This document shows, one piece after another, positions 28,376-40,083 of a DNA stretch of 64,000 nucleotides; the stretch's first letter is position 1, and each line of letters starts with the position of its first letter. The position numbers were made by a program, and so were the translations under genes. Origin of the DNA: Apostichopus japonicus (Eukaryota > Echinodermata > Holothuroidea > Aspidochirotida > Stichopodidae); contig NC_092567.1 of assembly GCF_037975245.1 (NCBI RefSeq), forward strand, positions 8,804,714 to 8,868,713, in the 5' to 3' direction. The notes below the pieces were generated by a model that had not been told where the DNA came from, made no database searches, and saw only the letters and a list, made by a program, of their open reading frames with translations.

Positions 28376-31300
28376 AATTTAATATATTGTACTAATCAAT
28401 GAAGGAATTAAGGAAGGTGAGGATAGTACAAAACCTGATAGCCATGCAATAGAATTGTACCCCAGTCCCCTGTCATCAACATATTAAAAGAAAAACATAT
28501 CATTGACTATGCCTTGAACAACAAAATCTACTTTTCTTCGAAGCATATATTATTACAGCAAAAACAATTATAAAGTGCTTAAACTCCGTAACGGTTGCCA
28601 TGATACAACTATACCGGCTGACGTCACTGTGTCTATACTTCTCTATTACAATTATTGTTTCTCTGTGGCAACAAATTCGCATGAGTGGTTTCAATTGTTC
28701 AAGTTTATAAAGTATTTTCTGCATACGGAACTTACCCGACTACTAAGTTTGTAAAAGTACCCAGTCTTCGCTATGCCAAATATTGTACACTACAATTTGC
28801 TGGAAGCAAAATGTCTTTAATGTGAAAACAGTTATTGTAAGATTAGTTTCTGCAAGCTTTAAATCCAGACCTACATAGCGAGGTCTGCTCAATTACTGGT
28901 CATGTTCCCTACACTGAACTACGTTAATCCACACTGATCACCATTGCTTACAATATATAGTGTACACTTTCAGGGAGGACTGTTTCCACTGATATGCTAT
29001 CACTCTTGTCATAGACTAGTCATTAATCGAATTTTACGAAGATTATTTTTTGTATCAGGAACGTAAATTCATGGTGTGGGTAGGATAAGAAACGAAAGAA
29101 ACACGAAATATCCGACAGTACTGCAATGGTCAATGGATCCCACCACGGTTCTGGGATACAAACAAAACCATTACATTCGTCGTTCGCACGTGTATTTTTA
29201 TGGAACTAGAAATCTAAGTAAGCAAGTAGTTGGGTAAAGACTAATAGAACGAAGTTTGTTTTTACATGATTGCCAGTAAACGGTTTAGTAAAGTTATTTT
29301 TTTTTGAAAAGCCAAGATTGCCATCTCGTATTAGAAATTTAAGTTGAATGACTGCCACGCAAATGGAATGATCGAGGTCTACTTTTCTAAGTTTTAAAGC
29401 AGCTTTTTACGTCCTTTTCTATAATTTGTTTAACCGCATTGACCCCACTATGCCATAACGACACACATACTGTACCTAGCTTATAGCTATTCAAATCTAA
29501 CTTCAAATGGTGGTATAAAGTAGTATAATTTACAAATGTGAACGTTGTCTTTCTCGAAGATATTTTCCGTTAGGATCGAAATCAACCCCGCCATAACATG
29601 AATAATTAAATTCTGCGAACGTCATTGAATAATGAGATAAATAACCACTGTTTACTTTGCCGGCGTCGTAAGCAACCCAGAACATCAGAATGTACTACAA
29701 CACTGTGCTCTATTTGTACAGATTCTGTGTGGCTGTGATAACGACTCAACTTTTTCGAATTACTGAATGAATCTATTTTAAGCAATGGCTCATTTTTAAA
29801 CTTGTCAGCTATTCACTGATTGGTTGAATTCAAAGTAGTGGATTTGGGGAACTGTATACGAATAATTTTAAATGAGGAATTTGTCAGAAGACACTCTACT
29901 CATTATCTGCAGAAGTCCTTAGTTACTCGCCAATTGATGCTCTTGGCAGGGGAAAAACTTGGCTAATATAGTAGTTTGCTGTTTTGTGATGAATTTATGT
30001 AAAACCACTCGATGGACATGTCAATAGGGTGGGAAAACGGCGACAAAACGCAAAAAGCTGCCCAAGAAGTTATAACAACTTGCAAGCAAAATACCGATTA
30101 CAGTAGTAGCCCACCCCGCTGAAGATTGATAAATGGGATGGGGGCTGGGAATTTGAGAAACATCTTTTCTGTTGCTGAGATAAAAATGTTTGAGTTTAGT
30201 CATAAAACAGAAAAGTACTGATTGTGCAATAACCTATCACGTCAAAACATTATGCACCTTAAATTGTCTTTGCTTTCTGTTATAATTGAAAGCGGCTTAC
30301 TTAACCTTAAGTAGGCCCGTAGGGCCATATAATTTAGTAATTTACAAAAGTCGTACCTATCGACCAACTCTTTTCGCGTTCCATACGCATATGACTTGTG
30401 ATAAATAACTGAATTATGAAACAGACCCAAGCTGTCATGCGTATTATAGTATAATAATGACTCAGATCGTGTCTCGAAAAGTTGGGGCTTCGTGGACAAC
30501 TGTGACATCCACAGGGGGTTCGTGGGGGAATAAAGTTATGGAAACCCTCGTTTAATGTTTAAGCAGGGGGGTCCCTGGTATGTGCGATAGTCTGTGTATC
30601 TAGGGGTATCAGTGTATTGCTGGCTGGAAGAGAGTTGGTTCTTGCTGCCGGGGTTTATGTTAACAGTCTGGTGGACATTTTTGTCTCTGAACTTAGTATA
30701 CGGGGAAGTAACAAGAGACGGATATACCGTGGGGCGGGGGTCAGCTCATTTGTGTAGCAGGGTAGAGAGCGTTGCGGCTTGTTATTGGTTTCTGATATGT
30801 GTCAATGCTATCGGATATGTCGTAATTGGTCAGATACTCGTGTATAGGCTTCTACACAGTTACGGGGTCGTTTATATTGCTATGCGAGTAGCGTTTTTAT
30901 ACATTAATTTGGTATACATTAAGAACAAGTTCCAGGCAGAATCCTTGCCGAATTTTATAGCGTTTGTCAGAGGCAATGGTTTCAAGGTTATTTTTGGGCT
31001 TCTGCAAAAGACATATGGATCGGATTGATGCACTCTGCAGCTGCGCTGCGCACACTGCTTGTGCGGTTACAAGGCCGTTGCAGCGTAGGGTTCACGGGCT
31101 AACGCGGTCCATCGTTAACTGCGCTGCGTTGCCTTTGACGAATTCATCATTTGCTGCGCTGCGTTGTCTATAGCGCAATGCCGACAGTTAAACGCGCTGC
31201 TAGGCAACTTGCGCATTACAGAATAGTTGTGCCGGGATAGGGTTATGTACGTTATCCGTGTGTCGTGTTTTAGTCGTTGAGGTATTCCTACTTATATATA

Positions 31301-31508
31301 TATTTATTTGTTTGTCACACTGGGAAAGATGTACTACAGGTACAGTGTAAAAAGACAATTATATATACTTATAAATCTCAGGATGCACTGTTAGTGTATT
31401 TTATTCAACGGTGTTCTCGATTCTATCCCTTCCCAACCCCCCCCCCCACACACACACATTACTTACCAACCGACTACGCTACAACATAACTGGAACGGAC
31501 AGCGTTTT
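28376..31508. other. Stretch between the two duplicated segments, no gene called
   Basis: This is not part of the duplicated segment. It contains a CRE palindrome at 28619-28626. A 144-codon ORF at 30594-31028 is hydrophobic but has no recognisable family. It sits in G/T-rich DNA that runs into a GC-rich patch at about 31025-31200 with repeated CTGCGCTGCG words. I cannot support a gene. Confidence 0.4.
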
Positions 31509-33265
31509 AATACATTCAATGAGTACTACAAGCGTTCAGTGTCACAAGGGGCACGTCACGGGGTTGGAACGTTTTTTTACGCGATTCCGCATTGAAATAT
31601 TTGGTCAAGGTTAACGTATACGACGAAGGCTGAGTAATTGTCGGGTGGCTCGTCGACAAGTACAAAGGAGCTCTAGTACTTGATCCAAGCTAACACTTAG
31701 CTAGGCAAGGACTTCATAGTGCGATGATCTATGTGATTTAAGTTCTAAATATAACCGTTATAGTAGGTTCAATTTAGCGAGAATCTCATTGAAACGTACC
31801 CATATGCAAAGTGCGTGTCATAACCAAAAAGCGTTACTTAAAAGAGGACGATTCTAAAAGGCGTTATAAAAGCTTTCACGTCATCAGTGTATACAGTATA
31901 TAGTAACTGACGTTTCCCTACTAAAATATATGTAGTATGACCTCTGCCTCGGTTGGATAATTATGAATAGATTTGTTATGTTACAACGTTTACTGAAGAA
32001 AGGACCCATATTTTAAAGGTTTTATGAAATAAAAGTAAACAGTATGTAAGTGTGATACAATTACTCAGATCAGAACGTATGACACATCAGTTGTACGACA
32101 GGTTTAACACGGCGATCACGGTAATACACGAAGTAGTGGATGTGTTTCTCCAAATAACTTTGTACATCGGATTGATGTCTGCACAATTTGGATATATCGA
32201 CTGGGTTTTTGTAAAGGAATTCCGATACAGTCACATTGTCCTTAGATTAAAAAGGCTTGATATATTGCTATGGCATTGTGTTCATCACCTCTTCCAGAAA
32301 CAAACAGTTGGAAATCACCTCCCATTCCAGGACCATTCGACACCAAGAATTCAAAGATTGAATATAACAATAAAGAACTCCCATATTATTGAAACTAAAG
32401 GTCGTTGAGTCAATGTTATTTACACCAGAACAAAGGACATCCAATTTAACCATCATTAGGTGAGTAAATAAGGTTAATAGATTGTACTAATAAATGGAGG
32501 AATTAGGTGAGGTGGGTATATTGCAAGACCTGGTGACATAGAGGGAATCCACCAGTGGCGGAACGTCCATACAGTCAGGGGGGCGGATGCCCCCCCCCCC
32601 CCTGACGGACTCAAATGGACTGCTGGCGCCCTTTTCAGCTTTTTACCACTTTTTATTTATTCGCGATTATTGACTTTTTTATTGCGCTCTCATCTACCTA
32701 TTGACATTTGTCACATTTTGTTGGCGATGACACCTATTTATTCCCGTTTATCTGCAAATTAGCAAGGCCCGGAATGGGTCATTTCCGGCGATCTAGGGAG
32801 TACCTTTACTCAAAAAATGTCGGTACGCTCCGCGCCAACCTGGGGTGGCGCTGCGCTTAGATAGTGTTGAACGCCCCTACAGACCATTCTCGCCCCCTTG
32901 ACCAATACCCCTAGCTCCGCCACTGGAATCCACCACTCCCCCCTACACACACACAAAACAGACACGCTAGACTGTATTTAGACCCCATTTAGTGTCAATT
33001 TGTATCCGAGTTGTTCCATTTTAGGTACATTGTGTGTATGTGACTTGCATTTGCTGTTGATTTTGAACTCTCCTATGTGGTGTGCTTTCTTCTTTGTTTA
33101 ACAATAAATTTATTCTAATCAATTAAGGAATTAAAAAAGTAAGTCAACGTACCCACAACTTCCTACAGTAAATAGGTCACGTGTCACCAGTCGGATGAGA
33201 CAGCTATCTACAACTAGAAAACCTATACTTGCACAGGTACCTTGAAAGAATATGTATTGTAATTT
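31509..33265 (+). repeat. Copy B of the ~1.6-kb duplicated segment, interrupted by a hAT-type element
   Basis: This is the same segment as 26768-28375, here carrying a 373-bp insertion at 32553-32925. A 119-codon reading frame (32052-32408) is open and includes the best-conserved block (about 32080-32200). The predicted peptide has hydrophobic patches but no family I recognise. The matching frame in copy A contains a stop. Confidence 0.75.
32553..32925 (-). mobile_element. hAT-type non-autonomous element, 373 bp, complete with 8-bp target duplication
   Basis: The ends are CAGTGGCGGA inverted repeats (left CAGTGGCGGAACGTCC; right end reverse complement CAGTGGCGGAGCTAGG). It is flanked by perfect 8-bp direct repeats GAATCCAC (32545-32552 and 32926-32933). 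Copy A of the surrounding duplication has a single GAATCCAC at the matching place, giving a natural empty site. The 8-bp target duplication and TIR type fit hAT transposons. No transposase is encoded, so it would be mobilised in trans. Near-homologues lie at 43681-44067 (opposite orientation) and 57864-58127 (same orientation, truncated). Confidence 0.9.
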
Positions 33266-33454
33266 GTTCATCACCACTACCACAATGATATTGTAGCGTG
33301 ACGTATGGTGGGTAATAACATCCCCTGTAAAGACTTTTGGTAGTGGAATCTTTCTTTTGTGTTCACTGTGGTAAACCTCTGTATTAAGCTGTCTGTGTTA
33401 TGTGCGTGTATTTCTCCCTTCACAGAATTTGCAGTTTAAAGCTTCTATAAATAC

Positions 33455-35389
33455 CAGTGGCGGAGATTTCTTGTCAGAAGTGGGGGGGTTGCAGGCCATT
33501 GATGAAATAAAAAGTCATAACTGCTGGCTCACTATCTAAGTGGAGCGCCATCATAAGTTGGCGCGAAGTGCACAAGAATTTTTTGGCAAATATTGCCTCC
33601 CAGATTGCAGTAAATGGCACTGCCCAGGCCTTGAAAAGCTGAATTTAACCAGGGGCGTATGCAGGATTTCTAACCCGGGGGGCGCGTATTACTATCTAAG
33701 CGGAGCGCCACCATTGGTTGGCGCGCAGCGTACAAGCAAATTTCCGGTTTTGGTACCCCCAGATCACCGGAAATGGCACTTCTCGGGCTTGAAACTGACC
33801 AACCATATGTACACTTTTGCCTGAGAACCAAGTTTTTTCCAAATACTTTTTTCTCATCTAACCTTTTTGAAGATTGTCGCCAGTCACTCATCACGTTCGA
33901 CTTCATCACATATCCTGTGGATCATTGCTTTTGTAGGTGATTCTTCATCGCGGCCCACAATATCCGTCAGCCCCACTGTTCAGAATTTGAAAATTCACAA
34001 TTCTCGTGAATAAATTCACTTCAAAACATACCCATAATGTTGCACAAAATATCATCTATGGACAACCCATATAGAAAAACCTCCTTCAAACCCTAACAGA
34101 CGGGTCAAAATTGCACGAGTATGATGAAGTATGATGAAGAATGTTGGTTAGGGAATTTTCGAAAATTCAGACGGCTACTAAAACATTTCGTTGAAGGAAA
34201 TAAAAATATACCAGATATTTCCGAAACCGAACACTACACACATCGACAGTTTTGAGCATGGGCGCAGATCAGTCTTGGATAATGGTGGGGACGCGTGTCT
34301 GTTCTATGACACTATCAAAGCGGAGCGCGATCATGGGTTCGCGCGTAGCGTGTGATTTTTTTGGGCAAATATACCTCCCAGATCGCCGGAAATAACACTT
34401 CCCAGACCTAATGATGCTCCTAAACCTCCTTAAGTTTTAGATCTCATGGCTTAGAAATTTAGTTTGGAGAAATACATGGTCGTCTGCAGAAAGAAAATCA
34501 GGGACAAATAATCCAAGTAGACTTATGTATATACGATGGGTCTGGGGTCCTCTCCCAGAAAACAAATATAGACTGCCGCAAATGCGATTTCCGTCCTATA
34601 TTTAACAACTGTGGATAACATACAATAAAATGAGAACTGCTCCATGTCATTTGCACAATGCTGGATCAAACTGCGCCAAAGTTCAATACAGGGGAACTTG
34701 AAATGCAGCTATTGGTCAAAACAAATTGGTGGGGCCACGGTATATCATGTCCCCACTACTGAAAAAGTTGGTGGGGACGCGTCCCGCTGTCCTCACCAGG
34801 ATCTGCGCCCACGGTTTGGAGGCTGTTTATCTTGGAACGCCATTTTCATGCTCACTGATATGATGTGATATCTGCTGTTTGCTTTACAAATTCGAATAAT
34901 TTTGTCACTGTTCCTCTTTCTCTTCCCGCTTTCTTGCCGTATTTTCTACTCCATCCTTTTCTCCCTTTCTTCTGTTTCTTTTCCTTCCTTCACCTCGTTG
35001 AAGTTGGCAAGTGTATACAGTTCCAAAGCTATTCAACAGCAACAAAACGTTATTTTGTGTATGTCTGTTGTGGGGTGAAGTTAGCGCTATGAGCTACAAG
35101 TTCCAATGCGCAAGGTGGGAGAAAGGGGCTAGAAATAATGTGTGGGTCAATTCTAACTCGGTTTTCGGTCGTTAATTGTTGATGTAGCCTACCAGGTAAA
35201 AGGTTGAAATGACTTTAACAATTTCAAATTAATCATTTGATTTATTATGCCATTTGGAGCACATAACATAGGCTATAACAGAACATTACTGGCAAAAACT
35301 AGGGGGGGGGGGTTGATTGTGTGGGCCAACCCCCCTCTTCAAAAAGTGGGGGGTTAAACCCCCCCAACCCCCCTGTTTCTCCGCCACTG
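33455..35389. mobile_element. hAT-type non-autonomous composite element, 1,935 bp
   Basis: The terminal inverted repeat CAGTGGCGGAGA is present at both ends (33455-33466 and the complement at 35378-35389). Flanking 8-mers ATAAATAC (33447-33454) and ATAAAAAC (35390-35397) match at 7 of 8 positions, as expected for an ageing target duplication. The interior contains three copies of a GCGCCA...TGGCGC core (33531, 33691, 34311) and a second, complete element at 34257-34813. A further hAT-like end, CAGGGGCGTATGCAGG, occurs at 33650 without a recognisable partner. No transposase is present. Confidence 0.75.
34257..34813. mobile_element. Nested hAT-type element, 557 bp, TGGGCGCAGATC ends
   Basis: The ends share TGGGCGCAGATC as an inverted repeat (CATGGGCGCAGATC at the left; reverse complement CGTGGGCGCAGATCC at the right). 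Flanking octamers GTTTTGAG (34249-34256) and GTTTGGAG (34814-34821) match at 7 of 8. It has G-rich subterminal sequence (GGTGGGGACGCG near the left end, with its complement near the right). It lies wholly inside the 33455-35389 element, so it inserted later. It is non-coding apart from short spurious ORFs. Confidence 0.7.
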
Positions 35390-37716
35390 ATAAAAACTAT
35401 ACCTAATAACATGTCCTCAAGTTCCATTTCGATGTAGCCGTCCTCACAACAACTAGTGCATTTAAAATTAATGTATAGAGTCGAGGATTAATTCGCATTA
35501 AGTAGAAGCTCACTATGCAGGTTATACCTAAGTACCTGCGAACAAAATAAAGGTTGAATGGCACATTGCTACGATCCGCATGTAAAATATAGTTTTACTT
35601 TCTGAGAAGGTACCAAATACATGACGAATATGTGAGCATGCGTACAAGCTGTAAATACGGTGATCCGACCATAATCGATGTTGGTGACCATATACTGCCA
35701 TATTGGCCGTTCACTTTATTGATATAGCGGGGAACATTTACATGTGGTTCAGGCGACGAATATATTGTATTAAAGAGAAAAACTAGTTTAATTTAACATT
35801 CCAGCGTTAGAGCTATCACTTACATACTTATCTAAGGTACCTATTGAGAGGGCAAACCCTGAATACAAAAATCTTTATGTCTTTTTTTTTCAAAACAAAT
35901 TTTTACAACCTATCATTTAGAAACATTATGGCTGCTAAGAAGGAGCATAAGGGCAAGGAGGAGAGGAGATGGAAGAATATAAATTAACACCGTTATCTCG
36001 CGTATGTCTAATGCACGAGAAATAACAATAATATCAAATATAATGTTACATGAGCTTCTGTAGCGTTGCTGCTCTTGTTTTAACAATACAGCAATCCGTA
36101 CACAATCCTACGAACATCTGTGTGTAGTCATTGCATACGACCAATGTATGGCTCATTAATCTTTACAGTGATGTGTAATTCGATATTTCGGCTACTTCTA
36201 CATACGACGTTTTATGCTAGACACATTAAAATCACAAACCTACATTTCCTCGTAGAATAAATACAATACTGACACATTCCTGAGGAAAGTAAATACCGAA
36301 ACTGAAGCATTCATTCCTTATTCACGTTGTATATATTTATCATATTTTCCAAATCTCATGTTCCTTGTCTTCCATCACATATCTCTGATCTTCCAAATCA
36401 ACGACCTTGGCGAAGCGTCTTTCTAATGAGATACCGTATCCATAGGAACTGTCACTTTAAAACGCAAAATAAAAAAATGCGGATGCTATAACACCAGATT
36501 TGTTAAATTATCTTTGAACTTCAATCACCTCCACCGCCAAACCCCACACCATTCTACCTTTAGATTTAACTCCCGCCATTTCCATGAGTCTCCCCTGCGA
36601 AATAATAGAACAAATTGATTGTATACTTCAATTGATGGAACCTCATCTGACATATTTACCCCTGTCTAACCCAAACCACCCTCCTCCTACCCTCTTCTCA
36701 CGGAAACCCTTATTAAATGTTCACACCAAAGTACATTTTTCAAAACGAAAATCAGTTTGCTACCATTTGATCGTTTTTATAATTGGTGAAGCAAGATATG
36801 AAAACCTCTTTATCAATTCTCAGCACATTCAAACTTTACACATTCCTTACATATCTTTGTCACTTTATATTCCGATCGACTCGATTTAACCTGATGATAT
36901 CCGGGATAGTCGTGGTAATAGAGCTTTACGTGTACTTAGGTGTGTTTTACTGACAAGTCGCAGCTTTTCTACCGCAAGATATGGTACGGAATGCTTAAAT
37001 TACTAGAAACTATTTCAATGCCTTTTATGTTGGTTGCGTCAATACTAAGGCCAGGGTGAAATAATTTCAACGGCTGAACGGACACGATCACGAACAAGAT
37101 ATCAACATAAAAGTAAATCTTTATACTATTTACAGCTTCAATATTGTTAGCTACCATTACAACTAAGTTTGGTTTTCACCAACGTAGGTTGACGCCACTT
37201 TCTATATTACATAAATTCAATTTTTCTATCGGTTTTTATCGGTTTATGCGAGAAGTGTTGATCACCCCAGTCTTATTGAAATTATCTGGCAGAAATATCT
37301 AAATGGTAAGTGAAGCAATTGCTGCTATAGTAGAAAATGTATTTAGTAAACGAACCACAAATGTGGAAGCGTTATCTTTTCTGCTATGTAGTTCTGTCAT
37401 GATGTGTCTTATGGTGTGGATTTTGCGCATATCTACTGGATCCTGCTATTAAATTCTTTCATTTAGCAGCGTACTTTCTCCATAAATGTATTCAGTTATC
37501 TTTCCAGCAACGCAAAATGCGTTGGCTTTCAACGAACATCCATGTCGGAAAGGAAGTCCTATAAAGAAAAGCAAATGTAGTTGCCAATACAGAATATTCA
37601 CAAAACAGGAAATTTATAATATTTTCTAATAATTATGAATATTAGCAGAAAAAGATTTTTTATGGAACTAGCACTGCACTGCGTATGTTAACATTGCCCA
37701 AAAATAAAAATAAATG
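35390..37716. other. Non-coding stretch, nothing recognised
   Basis: This is AT-rich single-copy-looking sequence. The longest ORF (36584-36889, 101 codons) has no recognisable domain and no supporting splice signals. The region ends at a short flank shared with the second satellite array. Confidence 0.45.
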
Positions 37717-37807
37717 AAAAAAATAGCTTCTGATCTTTAGTCTAAGAACATGTATGTGATGACGACCGTTCAATTAAAATGTAATCTTTATATGTTGATA
37801 CATTAGC
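37717..37807 (+). repeat. Left flank shared by both GGATG satellite arrays (copy 1)
   Basis: About 90 bp beginning (A)7TRGCTTCTGATC is repeated at 46844-46934, at a constant 9,127-bp spacing and with roughly 80% identity by eye. In both places it immediately precedes the GGATA/GGATG array. This suggests the arrays grew inside copies of one larger dispersed element. Confidence 0.7.
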
Positions 37808-39041
37808 TATTTTGGCTATAGCTTTTTACGATACAGATACAGATAGATAAATAAAATAGATAGGTATATAGGTAGGTAGATGGATAGATGGATGGATAGG
37901 ATGGATGGATGGATGGATGGATATGATGGATATGATGACTGGATAGGATGGATGGATAGTATGGATGGATAGGATGCATGTATAGAATTGGATGGATAGT
38001 ATGTATAGGATGGATGGATAGGATTAATGGATATAATCGGGTGTATTGGATGGATTGATGGGATAGATGGATAGGATGGATAGGATAGATGGATAGGATG
38101 GATGGATAGGATGGATAGGATAGGATAGATAGATGATATTTATTCATAGGATGGATAGAAAGGATGGATAGTATGGATTGATAGGATGGATGTATTGGAT
38201 AGATGGACGGATATAAAGCATTCATAGGATAGATAGGTTGGATAGGATTGATGGATAGGATGGATAGGAAAATGGATAGGATGGATGGATGGAATTGGAT
38301 GTATAGGATGTATATGATGGATAGATGGATAGGATGGATGTATATCATGGATGGATAGGTTGGATGTATATGTTGGATGGATAGGATGGATGGATAGGAT
38401 GGATGAATAGGCTAGATGGATATATTTGGATAGATAGGAAGTATATGATGGGTGGATGGATGGATATGATGGATAGATAGGATGTATATGATCAAGGGAT
38501 ACAATGGATTGATTGGATGGATGGATAGGAATAATGGATATAATTGGATGGATATGATGTATATGATGGATTGATAGGATGGATGGATAGAATTGGATGG
38601 ATAGGATGAATAGGACGGATAAATAGGATGGATGGATATGATGGATGGAAAGATAGATGGATTGGATTGATGGAGGGGATGGAATGGATAGGATGGATGG
38701 ATAGGATGGATGGATGGATGGATATTATTGGATGGATAGATGGATTGGATGGATGGATAGGATGTATAGGATGGATAAGATGGATGGATATATTGTATAT
38801 AATAGATGTATGGATATGTTGTATATAATAGATGGATACGATAGAAAGGATTGATGGATAGGATGAATGGATGTATAGGAATGATCGGATGAATTGATAC
38901 GATGGATTGATAGGATGAATTTACATAATGGTGGGATAGGATGGATGGATGAATATGATGGATGGATAGGATATGATTGATGTATAGGTTAGATGTAAAC
39001 AGATGTATATATAGGATGTATAGGATGGATGGATGTGGATC

Positions 39042-39551
39042 GATTGGATGGATGGATATATTCGATGGATTGATAGGATGGATATATAGGATGGATATGA
39101 TGGATGGATAGGATGGATCCAGAGGATGGATGGATGTGATGTATAGTATAGATGGATAGATTCGATAGATTTTTATGGACGGATAAATAGGATGGATGTA
39201 TAGGATGGATGGATAAGATGGATGGATATGATGGATGGATAGGATGGATAGGATGGATGGATGGATAGGAAGGATGGATAGGATTTATAGGATGCATGGA
39301 AATGATGAATGGATATGATGGATGGATAGGATTGATGGATAGGATGGATTAATATGATAGATAGGATGGATGGAAAGGATGGATGTATCGGATATATAGG
39401 ATGTAAAGGGTGGATGGATAGGATTGATGGTTAGGATGGATGTTTATGAAAGATAGGATGGATGGATATGATGGATGTATAGGATAGATGGATACGATGC
39501 ATTCATAGGATGGACAAATAGAATGGAAAGGATGGATGGATAGGATGGATG
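39042..39551. repeat. 510-bp higher-order repeat in the satellite, copy 1
   Basis: This is near-identical to 39574-40083, with 532-bp spacing. I noticed a single substitution, in the GGATGTAAAGGG/GGATGTATAGGG word. The 22 bp between the copies are ordinary array sequence. It is evidence for recent unequal exchange or replication slippage in large blocks. Confidence 0.85.
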
Positions 39552-39573
39552 TATAGGATGGATATGATAGATA

Positions 39574-40083
39574 GATTGGATGGATGGATATATTCGATGG
39601 ATTGATAGGATGGATATATAGGATGGATATGATGGATGGATAGGATGGATCCAGAGGATGGATGGATGTGATGTATAGTATAGATGGATAGATTCGATAG
39701 ATTTTTATGGACGGATAAATAGGATGGATGTATAGGATGGATGGATAAGATGGATGGATATGATGGATGGATAGGATGGATAGGATGGATGGATGGATAG
39801 GAAGGATGGATAGGATTTATAGGATGCATGGAAATGATGAATGGATATGATGGATGGATAGGATTGATGGATAGGATGGATTAATATGATAGATAGGATG
39901 GATGGAAAGGATGGATGTATCGGATATATAGGATGTATAGGGTGGATGGATAGGATTGATGGTTAGGATGGATGTTTATGAAAGATAGGATGGATGGATA
40001 TGATGGATGTATAGGATAGATGGATACGATGCATTCATAGGATGGACAAATAGAATGGAAAGGATGGATGGATAGGATGGATG
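39574..40083. repeat. 510-bp higher-order repeat in the satellite, copy 2
   Basis: This is the second copy of 39042-39551. The two copies diverge abruptly after 39551 and 40083. Confidence 0.85.

Noticed and set aside
30594-31028. 144-codon + strand ORF, hydrophobic, the longest ORF outside simple repeats
   Set aside because: No recognisable family, no splice or promoter support, G/T-rich composition that discourages stops, and no second copy to test conservation. It is kept only as a possibility.
33650-35389. A complete hAT-like element starting at CAGGGGCGTATGCAGG
   Set aside because: No matching right end or target octamer could be found; it is probably an eroded or truncated copy.
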